Shown here in pieces: positions 14,963 to 23,552 of a DNA stretch of 45,871 nt. Location of the stretch: contig DEHD01000029.1 in assembly GCA_002351725.1 (NCBI GenBank), forward strand, positions 1 to 45,871, given 5' to 3'. Each line of letters opens with the position of its first letter. The stretch's first letter is position 1. Source of the DNA: Prevotella sp. UBA2809 (lineage in GTDB: Bacteria > Bacteroidota > Bacteroidia > Bacteroidales > Bacteroidaceae). The position numbers and the translations under genes were made by a program. Under the pieces are notes generated by a model. It worked only from the letters and a program-made list of their open reading frames with translations, was not told where the DNA came from and did no database searches.

Positions 14963-17301
14963 TATACCGCATAACTTATAATGATAAACGGCAGAAGCTG
15001 GCTAAGCGGGTTGATAGCCGCGAAGAGTTCTTGGCTTTGCGAAATTCTAAGAAGAATCTTGATAACTTAGCTAAAGCCCGCAAAGGTGATGAGAAAGCAA
15101 AGGCGCAACTGGTGCAGTTCGCGTATAATATAGGTGTGCTGCAGAGTTCGGCTTTGGCTGGTTGCAAGAGTATTGGCAGCTACTTTTTTCATGATGTGGA
15201 TTGCTATGATGCAGCCCAGAGTGAAGCAATGGCGCAGCAGATTCTGGCCAAGAAGGATGAGATAGGTCTGATGATGCTGGAGAAGAGCGCAAGCGGGGGG
15301 TATCATCTGGTTTGTAAACGAGAGCCTGGAAATACCATTTTGGAGAATCAGGTACGTGTTTCTAGTATTCTGCAGATTGAAATGGATACCAATGTTCATG
15401 ATTTACAAAGGGTTTCTTATAGTTCAAGTGGCGATGAAAAAGATTTACTTTACTTGGATGATGGGCTGTTTGAGGAGCCAATGACGGCTGAAGAGTGTGA
15501 GGCGGAATACGCGCGATTGAAGGAGCGTGAAAGACGTGGTGAAGAGGATGTGCCGGCTGGGGCGAAGAAAGCGCGAAAGCATTATAAGCCGTGGGAGGAA
15601 ACAGGTGCGCACCGTTGTGACAAGGGACAGGGCCCAGTCACATCCTGTGACAGGTACCAGTCCCCAGTCACAACTTATCCCGATAACTATCATGGGATTC
15701 CTTTTACTACTATTATAAAGAAGTATTGGGAAATGAACAATGGCGGGTTTGAACCTAATATTGGTGACAGGGATACTTTGACGTATCAACTAGCCTGCGA
15801 TTTGAGACATATCTGTGCTAGGAATGCGGAGTGGTTGGATCAGGTGATTCCATGCTATGACGGATTCCCTATTGAAGAGAAACGGCAGAAAATTGCCAAC
15901 GCTCTTAAATCCAGCTACGAAGGTATGCCGGGTAGATTAAAGGATGTGCTGGATGCGCTTGAAGGACGAAAAACAAAGTCGCCCGAAGAACAATCTGACC
16001 AAATCACTCTGCCTGAACAGATGCCTGAGATGCCTGCGGAGAAGAAACTGCCGAAACTGATAAGACTGCTTACGCGTAATACGCCAAAACAGTATAAAGC
16101 AGCAGTGGCGCATGCGGTGTTCCCACCACTTGGAACACACCTTAAGGAAGTGTCGTTTGAGTACACCGACTACGTGCCTCACGAGGCAACGCTTATGAAC
16201 TGTCTGATGGCGCATACGGGTGCTGGTAAGGGCTGCATCGACGAGCCTATCCGCCACATTATGGCCGACATAAAGCGTCGTGACGAGGAGAACACCCGGC
16301 GCGAGGCGGAGTGGAAGAAGGACTGCCAGAAGAAGGGTGCAAACAAGGATAAACAGGTTCGCCCAGAGGGGCTTGTAATCCAAGAGATTGACCCTGATAT
16401 GACCAAGCCTGCACTTGTGACGCGTATGGACGAAGCTGAAGGACACTTTGTTTACGTGAAACTGAACGAGATTGACCTGTTTGAGCAGTTGAAAGGTCAG
16501 ACAGGCAAGCAGCACTTCCAACTGATGTGCTTAGCCTTTGACCCAGGTGCCGAGTTCGGACAGACTCGCGTAGGCACGCAGAGCGTAACAGCACGACCTA
16601 AGTGTAGATTTAATTGGAACGCGTGTACCACAATACAGAAAGGTCGCAAGTTCTTTAGTCGCGTTCTGACCGATGGTCCTATAAGCCGTATAAACTTCTG
16701 TACTATCCCAGAGATGGAGATCGGAGCTGAGCAGCCCATTTACGGCAAATACGATTCTGCTTTTGATGAGGAGCTTAAGCCTTACATCGACAACTTAGTA
16801 GCCGCTCATGGTCGCATAGATTGTCCGCAGGCATTCAAACTGGCCAAGAAACTGCAAGAGGAATGTGCAGAGTTTGCCCGACTAAGTCAGAATGAAACCT
16901 ATTGGAATCTGAGTCATCGCGCTATTGTTATTGCCTGGCTTAAGGCCTGTGTGCTCTACGTGGCCAACGGCAATCAATGGGAGAAGAACATTGAGGACTT
17001 TGTCCGTTGGAGTCTGCAATACGATCTTTGGTGTAAGATGCAGTTCTTTGGTGATGACATCGAAGCCGCAAATAGTGGAAACGAGCGAATGGGAACCCGT
17101 GGGCCGAGGAATCTCTTAGACTTATTACCAGATGAGTTTACTACTGAGGACGCTCTACAGGTGCGAGTAAAGCAAGGTATGGGTAGCGACAAGAAGAAGT
17201 GTTCGCACATGATTCATCAATGGGTTTACCGTAATTATGTATCACAAATCACAGATCACAGTTTTATTAAGAGCGAAAAATATGTTACCAAGAGGAATTA
17301 G
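14959..17301 (+). CDS. VirE-N (PrimPol-like) and DUF3987 fusion protein
   Basis: 780 residues. The N-terminal domain (about 1-170) is the VirE-N/BT4734 type related to archaeo-eukaryotic primases: FFHDVDCYD supplies a D-x-D metal pair (D79, D81), SASGGYHLV a His motif (H116), and HDLQRVSYSSSG a late strand. A linker (about 190-245) contains a 10-residue tandem repeat. From about 245 a VirE-associated helical region leads to the DUF3987 domain with a P-loop-like HTGAGKGC (about 419-426) and RPKCRFNWNACTTIQKGRKF. Together this suggests a primase-helicase for replication of an element; the biochemical role is inferred. The last codons contain the ATCACAG iterons and overlap the P5-like gene by 20 nt. 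Confidence 0.82.
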   Translation: MIYRITYNDKRQKLAKRVDSREEFLALRNSKKNLDNLAKARKGDEKAKAQLVQFAYNIGVLQSSALAGCKSIGSYFFHDVDCYDAAQSEAMAQQILAKKDEIGLMMLEKSASGGYHLVCKREPGNTILENQVRVSSILQIEMDTNVHDLQRVSYSSSGDEKDLLYLDDGLFEEPMTAEECEAEYARLKERERRGEEDVPAGAKKARKHYKPWEETGAHRCDKGQGPVTSCDRYQSPVTTYPDNYHGIPFTTIIKKYWEMNNGGFEPNIGDRDTLTYQLACDLRHICARNAEWLDQVIPCYDGFPIEEKRQKIANALKSSYEGMPGRLKDVLDALEGRKTKSPEEQSDQITLPEQMPEMPAEKKLPKLIRLLTRNTPKQYKAAVAHAVFPPLGTHLKEVSFEYTDYVPHEATLMNCLMAHTGAGKGCIDEPIRHIMADIKRRDEENTRREAEWKKDCQKKGANKDKQVRPEGLVIQEIDPDMTKPALVTRMDEAEGHFVYVKLNEIDLFEQLKGQTGKQHFQLMCLAFDPGAEFGQTRVGTQSVTARPKCRFNWNACTTIQKGRKFFSRVLTDGPISRINFCTIPEMEIGAEQPIYGKYDSAFDEELKPYIDNLVAAHGRIDCPQAFKLAKKLQEECAEFARLSQNETYWNLSHRAIVIAWLKACVLYVANGNQWEKNIEDFVRWSLQYDLWCKMQFFGDDIEAANSGNERMGTRGPRNLLDLLPDEFTTEDALQVRVKQGMGSDKKKCSHMIHQWVYRNYVSQITDHSFIKSEKYVTKRN
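15616..15675. repeat. 30-bp tandem duplication inside primase linker
   Basis: TGTGAC at 15616-15621 and 15646-15651, and GTCACA at 15637-15642 and 15667-15672, so each 30-bp unit is itself an inverted repeat TGTGAC-N15-GTCACA. In frame it encodes CDKGQGPVTS then CDRYQSPVTT. Confidence 0.8.
17241..17261. repeat. Three ATCACAG-type iterons at primase 3' end
   Basis: ATCACAA (17241-17247), ATCACAG (17248-17254) and ATCACAG (17255-17261), followed by TTTT. The same heptamer and trailing T run as in the element at 3662-3829, although these lie inside coding sequence. Confidence 0.85.
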
Positions 17302-17707
17302 AAACAATAATCCGCTGAATATCCGCAGAAGTAAGGATAAGTGGAAGGGCCTGAGGGCCGTGCAGGCAGACGCGCAGTTCTGTCAGTTTGAAACTTTGGA
17401 GTATGGCTGGCGTGCAGCGTTTTACCTGCTCACGCGGACGTACTATCATAAGTACCGATTATACACCATCCGCAGCATCGTAAATAAATGGGTACCCCCG
17501 ATAGAGAATAAGACGGAGGCGTACATTGCCAACGTGTCGAAGCTTACAGGTATCGACCCCGACGAGCCGATAGGCATACCGAGCGAGAGTCCTGGACGAT
17601 GGATGAAGTTGGGTAGGGCGATGGCGATACAGGAAAACGGAACAGATAGCATCGACGATTTTGCGTTGCTTACTGGCTGGGACTTATGTCGCGAAGCCTT
17701 GAAATAA
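17282..17707 (+). CDS. Structural protein P5-like (lysozyme-like fold family)
   Basis: 141 residues. The N-terminal RGIRNNNPLNIRRS, followed by W-x-G...F-x-x-F-x-x-x-x-x-G-x-R-A, is typical of the small 'structural protein P5' family found in Bacteroidetes islands and named after a phage protein; some members are thought to bind or cut cell-wall material. No signal peptide. The ATG at 17282 overlaps the primase stop by 20 nt; a TTG at 17237 is less likely because it lies in the iterons. A strong terminator follows. The last 110 bp (17598-17707) recur at 44049-44158 with about six mismatches. Confidence 0.75.
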   Translation: MLPRGIRNNNPLNIRRSKDKWKGLRAVQADAQFCQFETLEYGWRAAFYLLTRTYYHKYRLYTIRSIVNKWVPPIENKTEAYIANVSKLTGIDPDEPIGIPSESPGRWMKLGRAMAIQENGTDSIDDFALLTGWDLCREALK

Positions 17708-17710
17708 ATT

Positions 17711-17751
17711 GAATGCAGATAAGCATAACGCCTATCTGCATTCTTTTTTTT
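17711..17751 (+). terminator. Terminator of primase module
   Basis: GAATGCAGATA (17711-17721) pairs perfectly with TATCTGCATTC (17733-17743), followed by a T tract. Confidence 0.92.
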
Positions 17752-18004
17752 ATGCGATATTTCAGTTTTCGTTTGGTAGTTCGAGCGATTTGCATCTACT
17801 CAGAGAGCATTGTCACCTCAATGCAACGTTTGGCAGCGAGAATGCGCTGTGCCATGCGTGTAAATCTGTGCAATACCTAATAATTGGTAATTTGCGTTAT
17901 GTTGCGTAACAAGAAATAGTGATAGAATAAGGTGTGCTGCATTGTCAAACCCTATGTTTTAAGTATTGCGGGGTTCGCAGAATCGCCGTACCTAAAATTT
18001 ATGA
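17752..18004. other. Intergenic stretch without a recognised gene
   Basis: About 250 nt between two terminators. A 66-codon rightward frame from a TTG (17709-17909) has no start context and no family. The minus strand has a short open tail ending AAKRCIEVTMLSE then stop, possibly a relic, not assignable. Confidence 0.5.
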
Positions 18005-18045
18005 AAAAACAAACAGCCCCCCGTCATTACGACGGGAGGCTGCTA
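18005..18045 (-). terminator. Terminator after galE
   Basis: On the minus strand CAGCC-T-CCCGTC pairs with GACGGG-G-GGCTG, followed by TTTGTTTTTT. It ends the leftward six-gene run from lon. Confidence 0.85.
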
Positions 18046-18068
18046 ATTTTATTGTATTTACAGAATGA

Positions 18069-19109
18069 TTACTGAATGCCGTTCTCGCGGAGCTTCTGCT
18101 GCCAGCGCCAAGCGGTGCGCAGAATCTCTTCGGTTGGGGTCTCGGCCTTCCAACCAAGAACCTTGTTGGCCTTGTCGACATTGCCCCATACCTGCTCGAT
18201 ATCGCCCTCACGACGTGGAGCGTAGGTCCAGTTAACCTTTACGCCTGTAGCCTTCTCGAAGCCCTCAACAACCTCGAGGGTTGACAGACCCTTACCAGTA
18301 CCGATGTTGAATACCTCAACAGCCTCGCACTCAGGCTTGTCAAGAACGCGCTCCATAGCCTTTACGTGAGCCTTAGCCAGATCGACAACATAGATGTAGT
18401 CGCGGATACAGGTCTTATCAGGAGTGTTATAGTCGTTGCCAAAAATCTTGAGCTGCTCGCGAATGCCCATAGCAGTTTGAGTTACGAATGGGATAAGGTT
18501 CATAGGAACGCCATTAGGCAGCTCGCCGATGAGTGCTGATGGATGAGCACCGATTGGGTTGAAGTAGCGCAGGATGATGCTCTTGATAGGAGCGCCAGAG
18601 TGGATGTAATCCTGGATAATCTCCTCGTTAATCTGCTTGGTGTTGCCGTAAGGGCTCATAGCCTTCTGGATAGGAGCGTTCTCGGTTACAGGCAGATTCT
18701 CGGGGGCAGGCTGACCATAAACGGTGCAGCTGCTTGAGAAGATGATGCCCTTTACATTGTACTTAGGCATGAGCTCGAGCAGGTTTACAAGCGAAGTAAG
18801 GTTGTTGCGATAGTAGAGCAGAGGTTTCTCAACGCTCTCGCCTACAGCCTTAGACGCAGCAAAGTGGATGATACCCTCGATGTTAGGGTACTTCTTGAAC
18901 ACACCCTCAAGAGCCTCGAAGTCGCAGCAATCAACCTTTTCGAAGGCTGGACGCTTGCCTGTGATCTTCTCGATACCGTCGACAACATTGGCATTAGAGT
19001 TTGAAAGATTGTCGATGATTACAACTTCGTAGCCTGCCTCTTGCAGTTCTACTGTGGTGTGACTGCCGATAAAGCCGGTTCCACCAGTAACAAGGATTGT
19101 TTGTTTCAT
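18069..19109 (-). CDS. galE: UDP-glucose 4-epimerase
   Basis: Interconverts UDP-galactose and UDP-glucose (Leloir pathway, envelope sugars). 346 residues, extended SDR fold: NAD-binding GGTGFIGSH at 8-16, FAAS-x-AVGES, SSSCTVYG with the catalytic Ser/Thr, and SPYGNTK with the Y-x-x-x-K pair. The ending VLGWKAE is typical. Last gene of the lon-to-galE run, 9 nt after ispE with no separate promoter seen. Confidence 0.96.
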   Translation of the reverse strand: MKQTILVTGGTGFIGSHTTVELQEAGYEVVIIDNLSNSNANVVDGIEKITGKRPAFEKVDCCDFEALEGVFKKYPNIEGIIHFAASKAVGESVEKPLLYYRNNLTSLVNLLELMPKYNVKGIIFSSSCTVYGQPAPENLPVTENAPIQKAMSPYGNTKQINEEIIQDYIHSGAPIKSIILRYFNPIGAHPSALIGELPNGVPMNLIPFVTQTAMGIREQLKIFGNDYNTPDKTCIRDYIYVVDLAKAHVKAMERVLDKPECEAVEVFNIGTGKGLSTLEVVEGFEKATGVKVNWTYAPRREGDIEQVWGNVDKANKVLGWKAETPTEEILRTAWRWQQKLRENGIQ

Positions 19110-19118
19110 AATGCTTAA

Positions 19119-19952
19119 TTATATTGATATAGTTGTTTTAAATGTTCCTACAGCATTGAACTCATCAAGACAGAGTGGCTGACGTGAGAGTGCAAAGAGG
19201 GTAGAGCCCGAACCCGACATGGCGGCATAGGTGGCGCCAAGCTGATAGAGACGGGCTTTAACGGCACCCAGTTCGGGGTGAGCTGAGAATACGCTATACT
19301 CGAAATCGTTGGTAAGCTTATCGCGCCACTGCTCAACGGGCAGCTTTACAACTTCGCGGCAGCACACCTCAGGGTGCTGTGGCTTGATAAGCGCAAAGGC
19401 CTCGCGTGTGGGCACTGGGATATCGGGACGTACCAACGAGAGGTACCATCCCTTAAGGTCGAGATCGATGGGCTGAAGCTTCTCGCCAATACCCTCGGCA
19501 TAGCAAGGGCGATTGAGAATGAAGAAAGCACAGTCGGCACCCAGACGAGCTGCATAGTCGATCATCTGCTGATCGGTAAGACCAAGATTAAACATCTGGT
19601 TGAGCAGGGTGATCATAAAGCCGCAATCGCTGCTGCCACCACCCATACCAGCCTGTGTGGGTATGCCCTTATAGAGATGGGCGTGGATGCGAGACAGAGT
19701 TGGGAAGTCGGCCTTCAACAGATTGTAGGCTCGCACCACAAGATTGCGCTGCTCGTCGCCTTCGATATTGATATTAGTAACCTTCAGGTCGCAATCAACG
19801 GCTGAAGGGAACTGGGGATCCATTGGGAACACCTCGAGCGCATCGTTGATGGGCACGGGGTAGAATACAGTCTCAAGGTTGTGATAACCGTCTGGACGCT
19901 TTTCAACAACGTTCAGACCGAGATTGATTTTTGCTATTGGAAGGGTAATCAT
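19119..19952 (-). CDS. ispE: 4-diphosphocytidyl-2-C-methyl-D-erythritol kinase
   Basis: Fourth step of the MEP isoprenoid pathway. 277 residues of GHMP-kinase type: N-terminal PIAKINLGLNVVEKRPDGYH, the ATP-binding GMGGGSSDCGFM loop (about 95-105), and the C-terminal AAMSGSGSTLFAL motif. Its start overlaps the stop of the helicase gene by 1 nt (TAATG), so translation is coupled. Confidence 0.95.
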   Translation of the reverse strand: MITLPIAKINLGLNVVEKRPDGYHNLETVFYPVPINDALEVFPMDPQFPSAVDCDLKVTNINIEGDEQRNLVVRAYNLLKADFPTLSRIHAHLYKGIPTQAGMGGGSSDCGFMITLLNQMFNLGLTDQQMIDYAARLGADCAFFILNRPCYAEGIGEKLQPIDLDLKGWYLSLVRPDIPVPTREAFALIKPQHPEVCCREVVKLPVEQWRDKLTNDFEYSVFSAHPELGAVKARLYQLGATYAAMSGSGSTLFALSRQPLCLDEFNAVGTFKTTISI

Positions 19953-21220
19953 TATTCATTCTTTTTAGGTTTGCCTTTTCCCTTGGGCTTGCCGTAGGGT
20001 TTGCCTTTGCCTGAGCCTTTAGAGTGCCAACGACCGTTGCGACGAGTATTTGGTTTCTTCTCGCGCTTGGTGTAGGCAGGAGCTTCGCCGAGTCCTTCGG
20101 GCAGAGCTATCTTCTCAACCTCCTTGCCAAGGAAGTGCTCGATGCCTTGGAAACGGTAGATATCAGTATCACTTACAAAGGTGATGGCCTCACCATCACG
20201 ATCGGCACGAGCTGTACGGCCGATACGGTGAACATAATCCTCGCTGTCGGATGGTACATCGTAGTTGATAACCAGACGGATATCGTCGATATCGATGCCT
20301 CGTGCTACGATATCGGTAGCAACAAGCACATCCGTCTGTCCGGCCTTGAAACGGTACATTGCTTCATCGCGCTCAGCCTGCGAGAGGTCGGAGTGCATCT
20401 GGTCACAGTTGATGTGCATCGACTTAAGCTTGCGGGTAACCTCTTTTACGCGCTCCTTCTTACCTGAGAAGATGATTACGCGCTGCAGATTGCCGTTCTG
20501 GAAGATGTGCTGGATAATTTTGAGTTTCTGTGGCTCGTAGCACACATAGGCCATCTGGCGAATCTTCTCTGCGGGTTTAGATACGGCTATCTGCACCTCA
20601 ACAGGATCGTTGAGCAGCTGTACGGCAAGCTCGCGAATCTTCTTAGGCATTGTTGCCGAGAACATTATGCGCTGACAATTCTTGGGCAGCTGCTGTACTA
20701 TCTTCATGATGTCGTCGACAAATCCCATGTCGAGCATACGATCGGCCTCGTCGAGCACAAAGAAGCTGCACTGCGAGAGGTCAAGGTTGCCCACCTTTAG
20801 ATGACTAAGCAGTCGGCCAGGAGTAGCAATAAGCACATCGGCACCCATACGCATAGAGCGCAGCTCCTGGTCGTAGCGGTTGCCATCGTTACCACCATAA
20901 ACGGCCACACTGCTTACATCGTCGAGATAGTAGCCGAAGCCCTGCATGGCCTGGTCTATCTGCTGTGCAAGCTCGCGTGTGGGCGACATGATTACAGCGT
21001 TGATGGCATCCTTGGGATAGTCTCCATCATCAAGTTGTGAGAGTATAGGCAGCAGGTAGGCTGCTGTCTTTCCTGTTCCCGTCTGGGCTATACCCAGCAC
21101 ATCGTAGCCGTCCAGAATCTCAGGGATACATTTCTCCTGAATGGGCGTCATATCTTCGAAGTGCATGTCGTAAAGCGCATCGAGAATATTATCGTTCAAA
21201 TATGTTTCTTCAAATGTCAC
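19952..21220 (-). CDS. DEAD-box RNA helicase, RhlE-like
   Basis: ATP-dependent RNA remodelling in ribosome assembly or mRNA turnover. 422 residues with Q motif (PIQEKCIPEIL), Walker A AQTGTGKT, PTRELA, VLDEADRMLDMGF, SATMP, VATDIVARGIDID and HRIGRTAR. The last 40 residues are a Lys/Gly-rich tail (SKGSGKGKPYGKPKGKGK) likely to bind RNA non-specifically. The start is GTG at 21220, which falls inside an 8-bp tandem word (AAAAGTGA), so the repeat forms the initiation region. Confidence 0.94.
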   Translation of the reverse strand: MTFEETYLNDNILDALYDMHFEDMTPIQEKCIPEILDGYDVLGIAQTGTGKTAAYLLPILSQLDDGDYPKDAINAVIMSPTRELAQQIDQAMQGFGYYLDDVSSVAVYGGNDGNRYDQELRSMRMGADVLIATPGRLLSHLKVGNLDLSQCSFFVLDEADRMLDMGFVDDIMKIVQQLPKNCQRIMFSATMPKKIRELAVQLLNDPVEVQIAVSKPAEKIRQMAYVCYEPQKLKIIQHIFQNGNLQRVIIFSGKKERVKEVTRKLKSMHINCDQMHSDLSQAERDEAMYRFKAGQTDVLVATDIVARGIDIDDIRLVINYDVPSDSEDYVHRIGRTARADRDGEAITFVSDTDIYRFQGIEHFLGKEVEKIALPEGLGEAPAYTKREKKPNTRRNGRWHSKGSGKGKPYGKPKGKGKPKKNE

Positions 21221-21248
21221 TTTTTTACCTTTTTACTTTTTCACTTTT
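21217..21248. repeat. Four 8-bp tandem words at lptG/helicase junction
   Basis: Minus strand: AAAAGTGA, AAAAGTAA, AAAGGTAA and AAAAGTGA, one after another. The first overlaps the lptG stop codon, the last contains the GTG start of the helicase gene. Same word type as 14463-14510. Confidence 0.85.
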
Positions 21249-22413
21249 AATTAGGGGCTTGTCTATAACACAAATAAGCTATGAATAAATATAATATGTT
21301 AGGAATCCACGCTGCCAACAGGGCAGGTGTATCGGCATTGATGGCAAAGGTGGAGCTAATGGTTTGCAGCAGAATATAGCTGAACGACAGCGCCAAACCG
21401 ATACCAAGGTAAAGACCCATACCGCCCTTGCGTTTGCGGCTGGAGAGCGACACGCCGATGAGAGTTAGGATGAACGAGGCAAACGATGTTGCTATTCGCT
21501 TGTGGTACTCAACCTCGTACTGCACAACGTTGGTAGAACCACGGTCTATCTGCTTTGAGATGTAATCGTGAAGCTCTGACGATGTGAGCGTCTCCGACTG
21601 ACCATCGGAATAAACAAGGTCCATAGGCTCCATCTGTATGAGAGTATCGATTACAGCTCCAGATTGAATCTCCTCACGAAGACCTTTAAGTGTACGTATC
21701 TTATAATTCTGAGCCTTCCAGTGATAACGTGATTCGCTGATAGAGTCGTAGCGGATTACAGAAGCCGTCATGTGACTTACAAGTTTCTTGTTCTCGAACT
21801 TATCGAGCGAGAAACCGTAGCCTGTACGGGTAAGGTCGTCGTACTGCTGCAGGTAGGCAATAACACCTGGCGCAACCATAAGCTGTACATTGCTGCTGGA
21901 AACGGTTCGGGTGTTGTTCTTATACTTCGACTCGAACTCCATCTTTACCAGGTTTCCCTTAGGGATGATGTATCCGCCCAGATAGAAGTTAACTGCGGCA
22001 ATGAGAGCTGCCGAAATCATATAAGGGCGCAGCAATCGCTTGAAGCTTACACCTGCTGCAAGCATAGCGATAATCTCGGAGTTGCCCGCAAGATTCGACG
22101 TAAAGAAGATTACGGCGATAAACACGAACAGCGGCGAGAATAGGTTGGCAAAGTAGGGAACGAAGTTGGCGTAGTAGTCGAACACGATGGCTTTAAGTGG
22201 TGCTCCATTGGTTGAGAACTTAGCCAGGTTCTCATTGATATCAAACACAATCGATATTGAGATGATAAGAATGATAGCGAAGATATATGTTCCGATGAAC
22301 TTTGCTATGAGATAACGGTCAAGGCGAGATACGTATCTGAACGGATTAAGCACATTCAGACACTTCAGAAATCTCAGGTATTTTAGCCAACGCAAGTACT
22401 TTTCTGCTTTCAT
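21247..22413 (-). CDS. LptF/LptG-family permease
   Basis: Inner-membrane subunit of the lipopolysaccharide export ABC complex (LptB2FG). 388 residues: an N-terminal amphipathic segment, then YLIAKFIGTYIFAIILIISISIVFD (TM1), further helices near 100-120 and 145-165, a periplasmic beta-jellyroll (about 180-310), and three C-terminal helices (SFASFILTLIGVSLSS..., GLYLGIGLALSFSYILL..., LLAAWIPNILYLFIAYL). F and G forms cannot be separated with confidence from the sequence. It overlaps tgt by 4 nt (ATGA). Confidence 0.9.
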   Translation of the reverse strand: MKAEKYLRWLKYLRFLKCLNVLNPFRYVSRLDRYLIAKFIGTYIFAIILIISISIVFDINENLAKFSTNGAPLKAIVFDYYANFVPYFANLFSPLFVFIAVIFFTSNLAGNSEIIAMLAAGVSFKRLLRPYMISAALIAAVNFYLGGYIIPKGNLVKMEFESKYKNNTRTVSSSNVQLMVAPGVIAYLQQYDDLTRTGYGFSLDKFENKKLVSHMTASVIRYDSISESRYHWKAQNYKIRTLKGLREEIQSGAVIDTLIQMEPMDLVYSDGQSETLTSSELHDYISKQIDRGSTNVVQYEVEYHKRIATSFASFILTLIGVSLSSRKRKGGMGLYLGIGLALSFSYILLQTISSTFAINADTPALLAAWIPNILYLFIAYLCYRQAPN

Positions 22414-23552
22414 CGTCTGCGTCCTAATTGATCAATTACACTACGTTTCCACTGAACGAAATCGCCAGCGATAATATGCTGTCGGGCATCGCCTACCAGT
22501 CGGAGGTAGAATGCCAGATTATGTATCGAAGCAATCTGCATAGCAAGCAGCTCCTGAGCCTTGAACAGGTGGTGCAGATAGGCCTTTGAGTGGATGCGGT
22601 CTATCTCGCAGCCATCAGGATCGATAGGCGAGAAGTCGTTCTCCCACTTCTTATTACGCATGTTCATTGTGCCCTCGTAGGTAAAGAGCATTGCATTACG
22701 GCCGTTGCGAGTTGGCATAACGCAGTCGAACATATCTACACCACGCTCAATACCCTCAAGGATGTTCTGTGGAGTACCAACGCCCATAAGATAACGTGGA
22801 CGTGACTTTGGCAGAATATCGTTTACCACCTCAATCATCTCGTACATCACCTCGGTAGGCTCACCAACTGCAAGTCCGCCGATAGATGCACCGCCACCAT
22901 CATTAAGCTGACCAAGGATATCGCACACATGCTTTGCTGCATCCTGACGAAGATCCTTATAGGTACAACCCTGAACTATGGGGAACAGAGTCTGGTTATA
23001 GCCGTAAAGTGGCTCGGTCTCGTTGAATCGTTTTACGCAGCGCTCCAGCCATCGCTGGGTGAGGCGCAGACTGTTCTCGGCATACTTGTAGTCGCTCTGT
23101 CCAGGAGGGCACTCGTCGAATGCCATCATGATATCGGCACCAATGACACGCTGGGTATCCATCACATTCTCAGGAGTGAAAATGTGTCTTGAACCATCGA
23201 TGTGGCTCTGGAACTCGCAACCTTCCTCGCGGAGTTTACGGATGCCTGTGAGTGAGAATACCTGAAAACCGCCCGAGTCGGTAAGGATGGGACGATCCCA
23301 AGTGTTGAACTTATGCAAGCCGCCTGCCTGGCGCAGTATGTCGAGACCTGGGCGCAGATAGAGATGGTATGTGTTGCCTAAGATAATCTGTGCCTTAACC
23401 TGCTCACGCAGTTCGCTAAAGTGCACACCCTTAACACTACCCACAGTGCCTACTGGCATGAAGATAGGTGTCTGAATCTGTCCGTGGTCGGTAGTTATAA
23501 GTCCGGCGCGGGCGTCGCTGGCTGCATCGGTATTTTGTACTTCAAATGTCAT
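22410..23552 (-). CDS. tgt: tRNA-guanine transglycosylase
   Basis: Exchanges guanine-34 for a queuosine precursor in GUN-anticodon tRNAs. 380 residues, TIM barrel: LRPGLDIL, DSGGFQVFSL, FDECPP with the general-base Asp, GGLAVGEP, and DMFDCVMPTRNGRN with the nucleophile Asp. Odd: the usual C-x-C-x-x-C zinc ligands before the Y-L-x-H-L helix are not there (DPDGCEIDRIHSKAYLHHL keeps one Cys). As far as I recall, Bacteroidetes enzymes often lack them. Directly abuts lon. Confidence 0.95.
   Translation of the reverse strand: MTFEVQNTDAASDARAGLITTDHGQIQTPIFMPVGTVGSVKGVHFSELREQVKAQIILGNTYHLYLRPGLDILRQAGGLHKFNTWDRPILTDSGGFQVFSLTGIRKLREEGCEFQSHIDGSRHIFTPENVMDTQRVIGADIMMAFDECPPGQSDYKYAENSLRLTQRWLERCVKRFNETEPLYGYNQTLFPIVQGCTYKDLRQDAAKHVCDILGQLNDGGGASIGGLAVGEPTEVMYEMIEVVNDILPKSRPRYLMGVGTPQNILEGIERGVDMFDCVMPTRNGRNAMLFTYEGTMNMRNKKWENDFSPIDPDGCEIDRIHSKAYLHHLFKAQELLAMQIASIHNLAFYLRLVGDARQHIIAGDFVQWKRSVIDQLGRRR

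Noticed and set aside
17709..17909. 66-aa frame after the P5-like gene
   Set aside because: TTG start within the terminator, no ribosome site and no recognised similarity.
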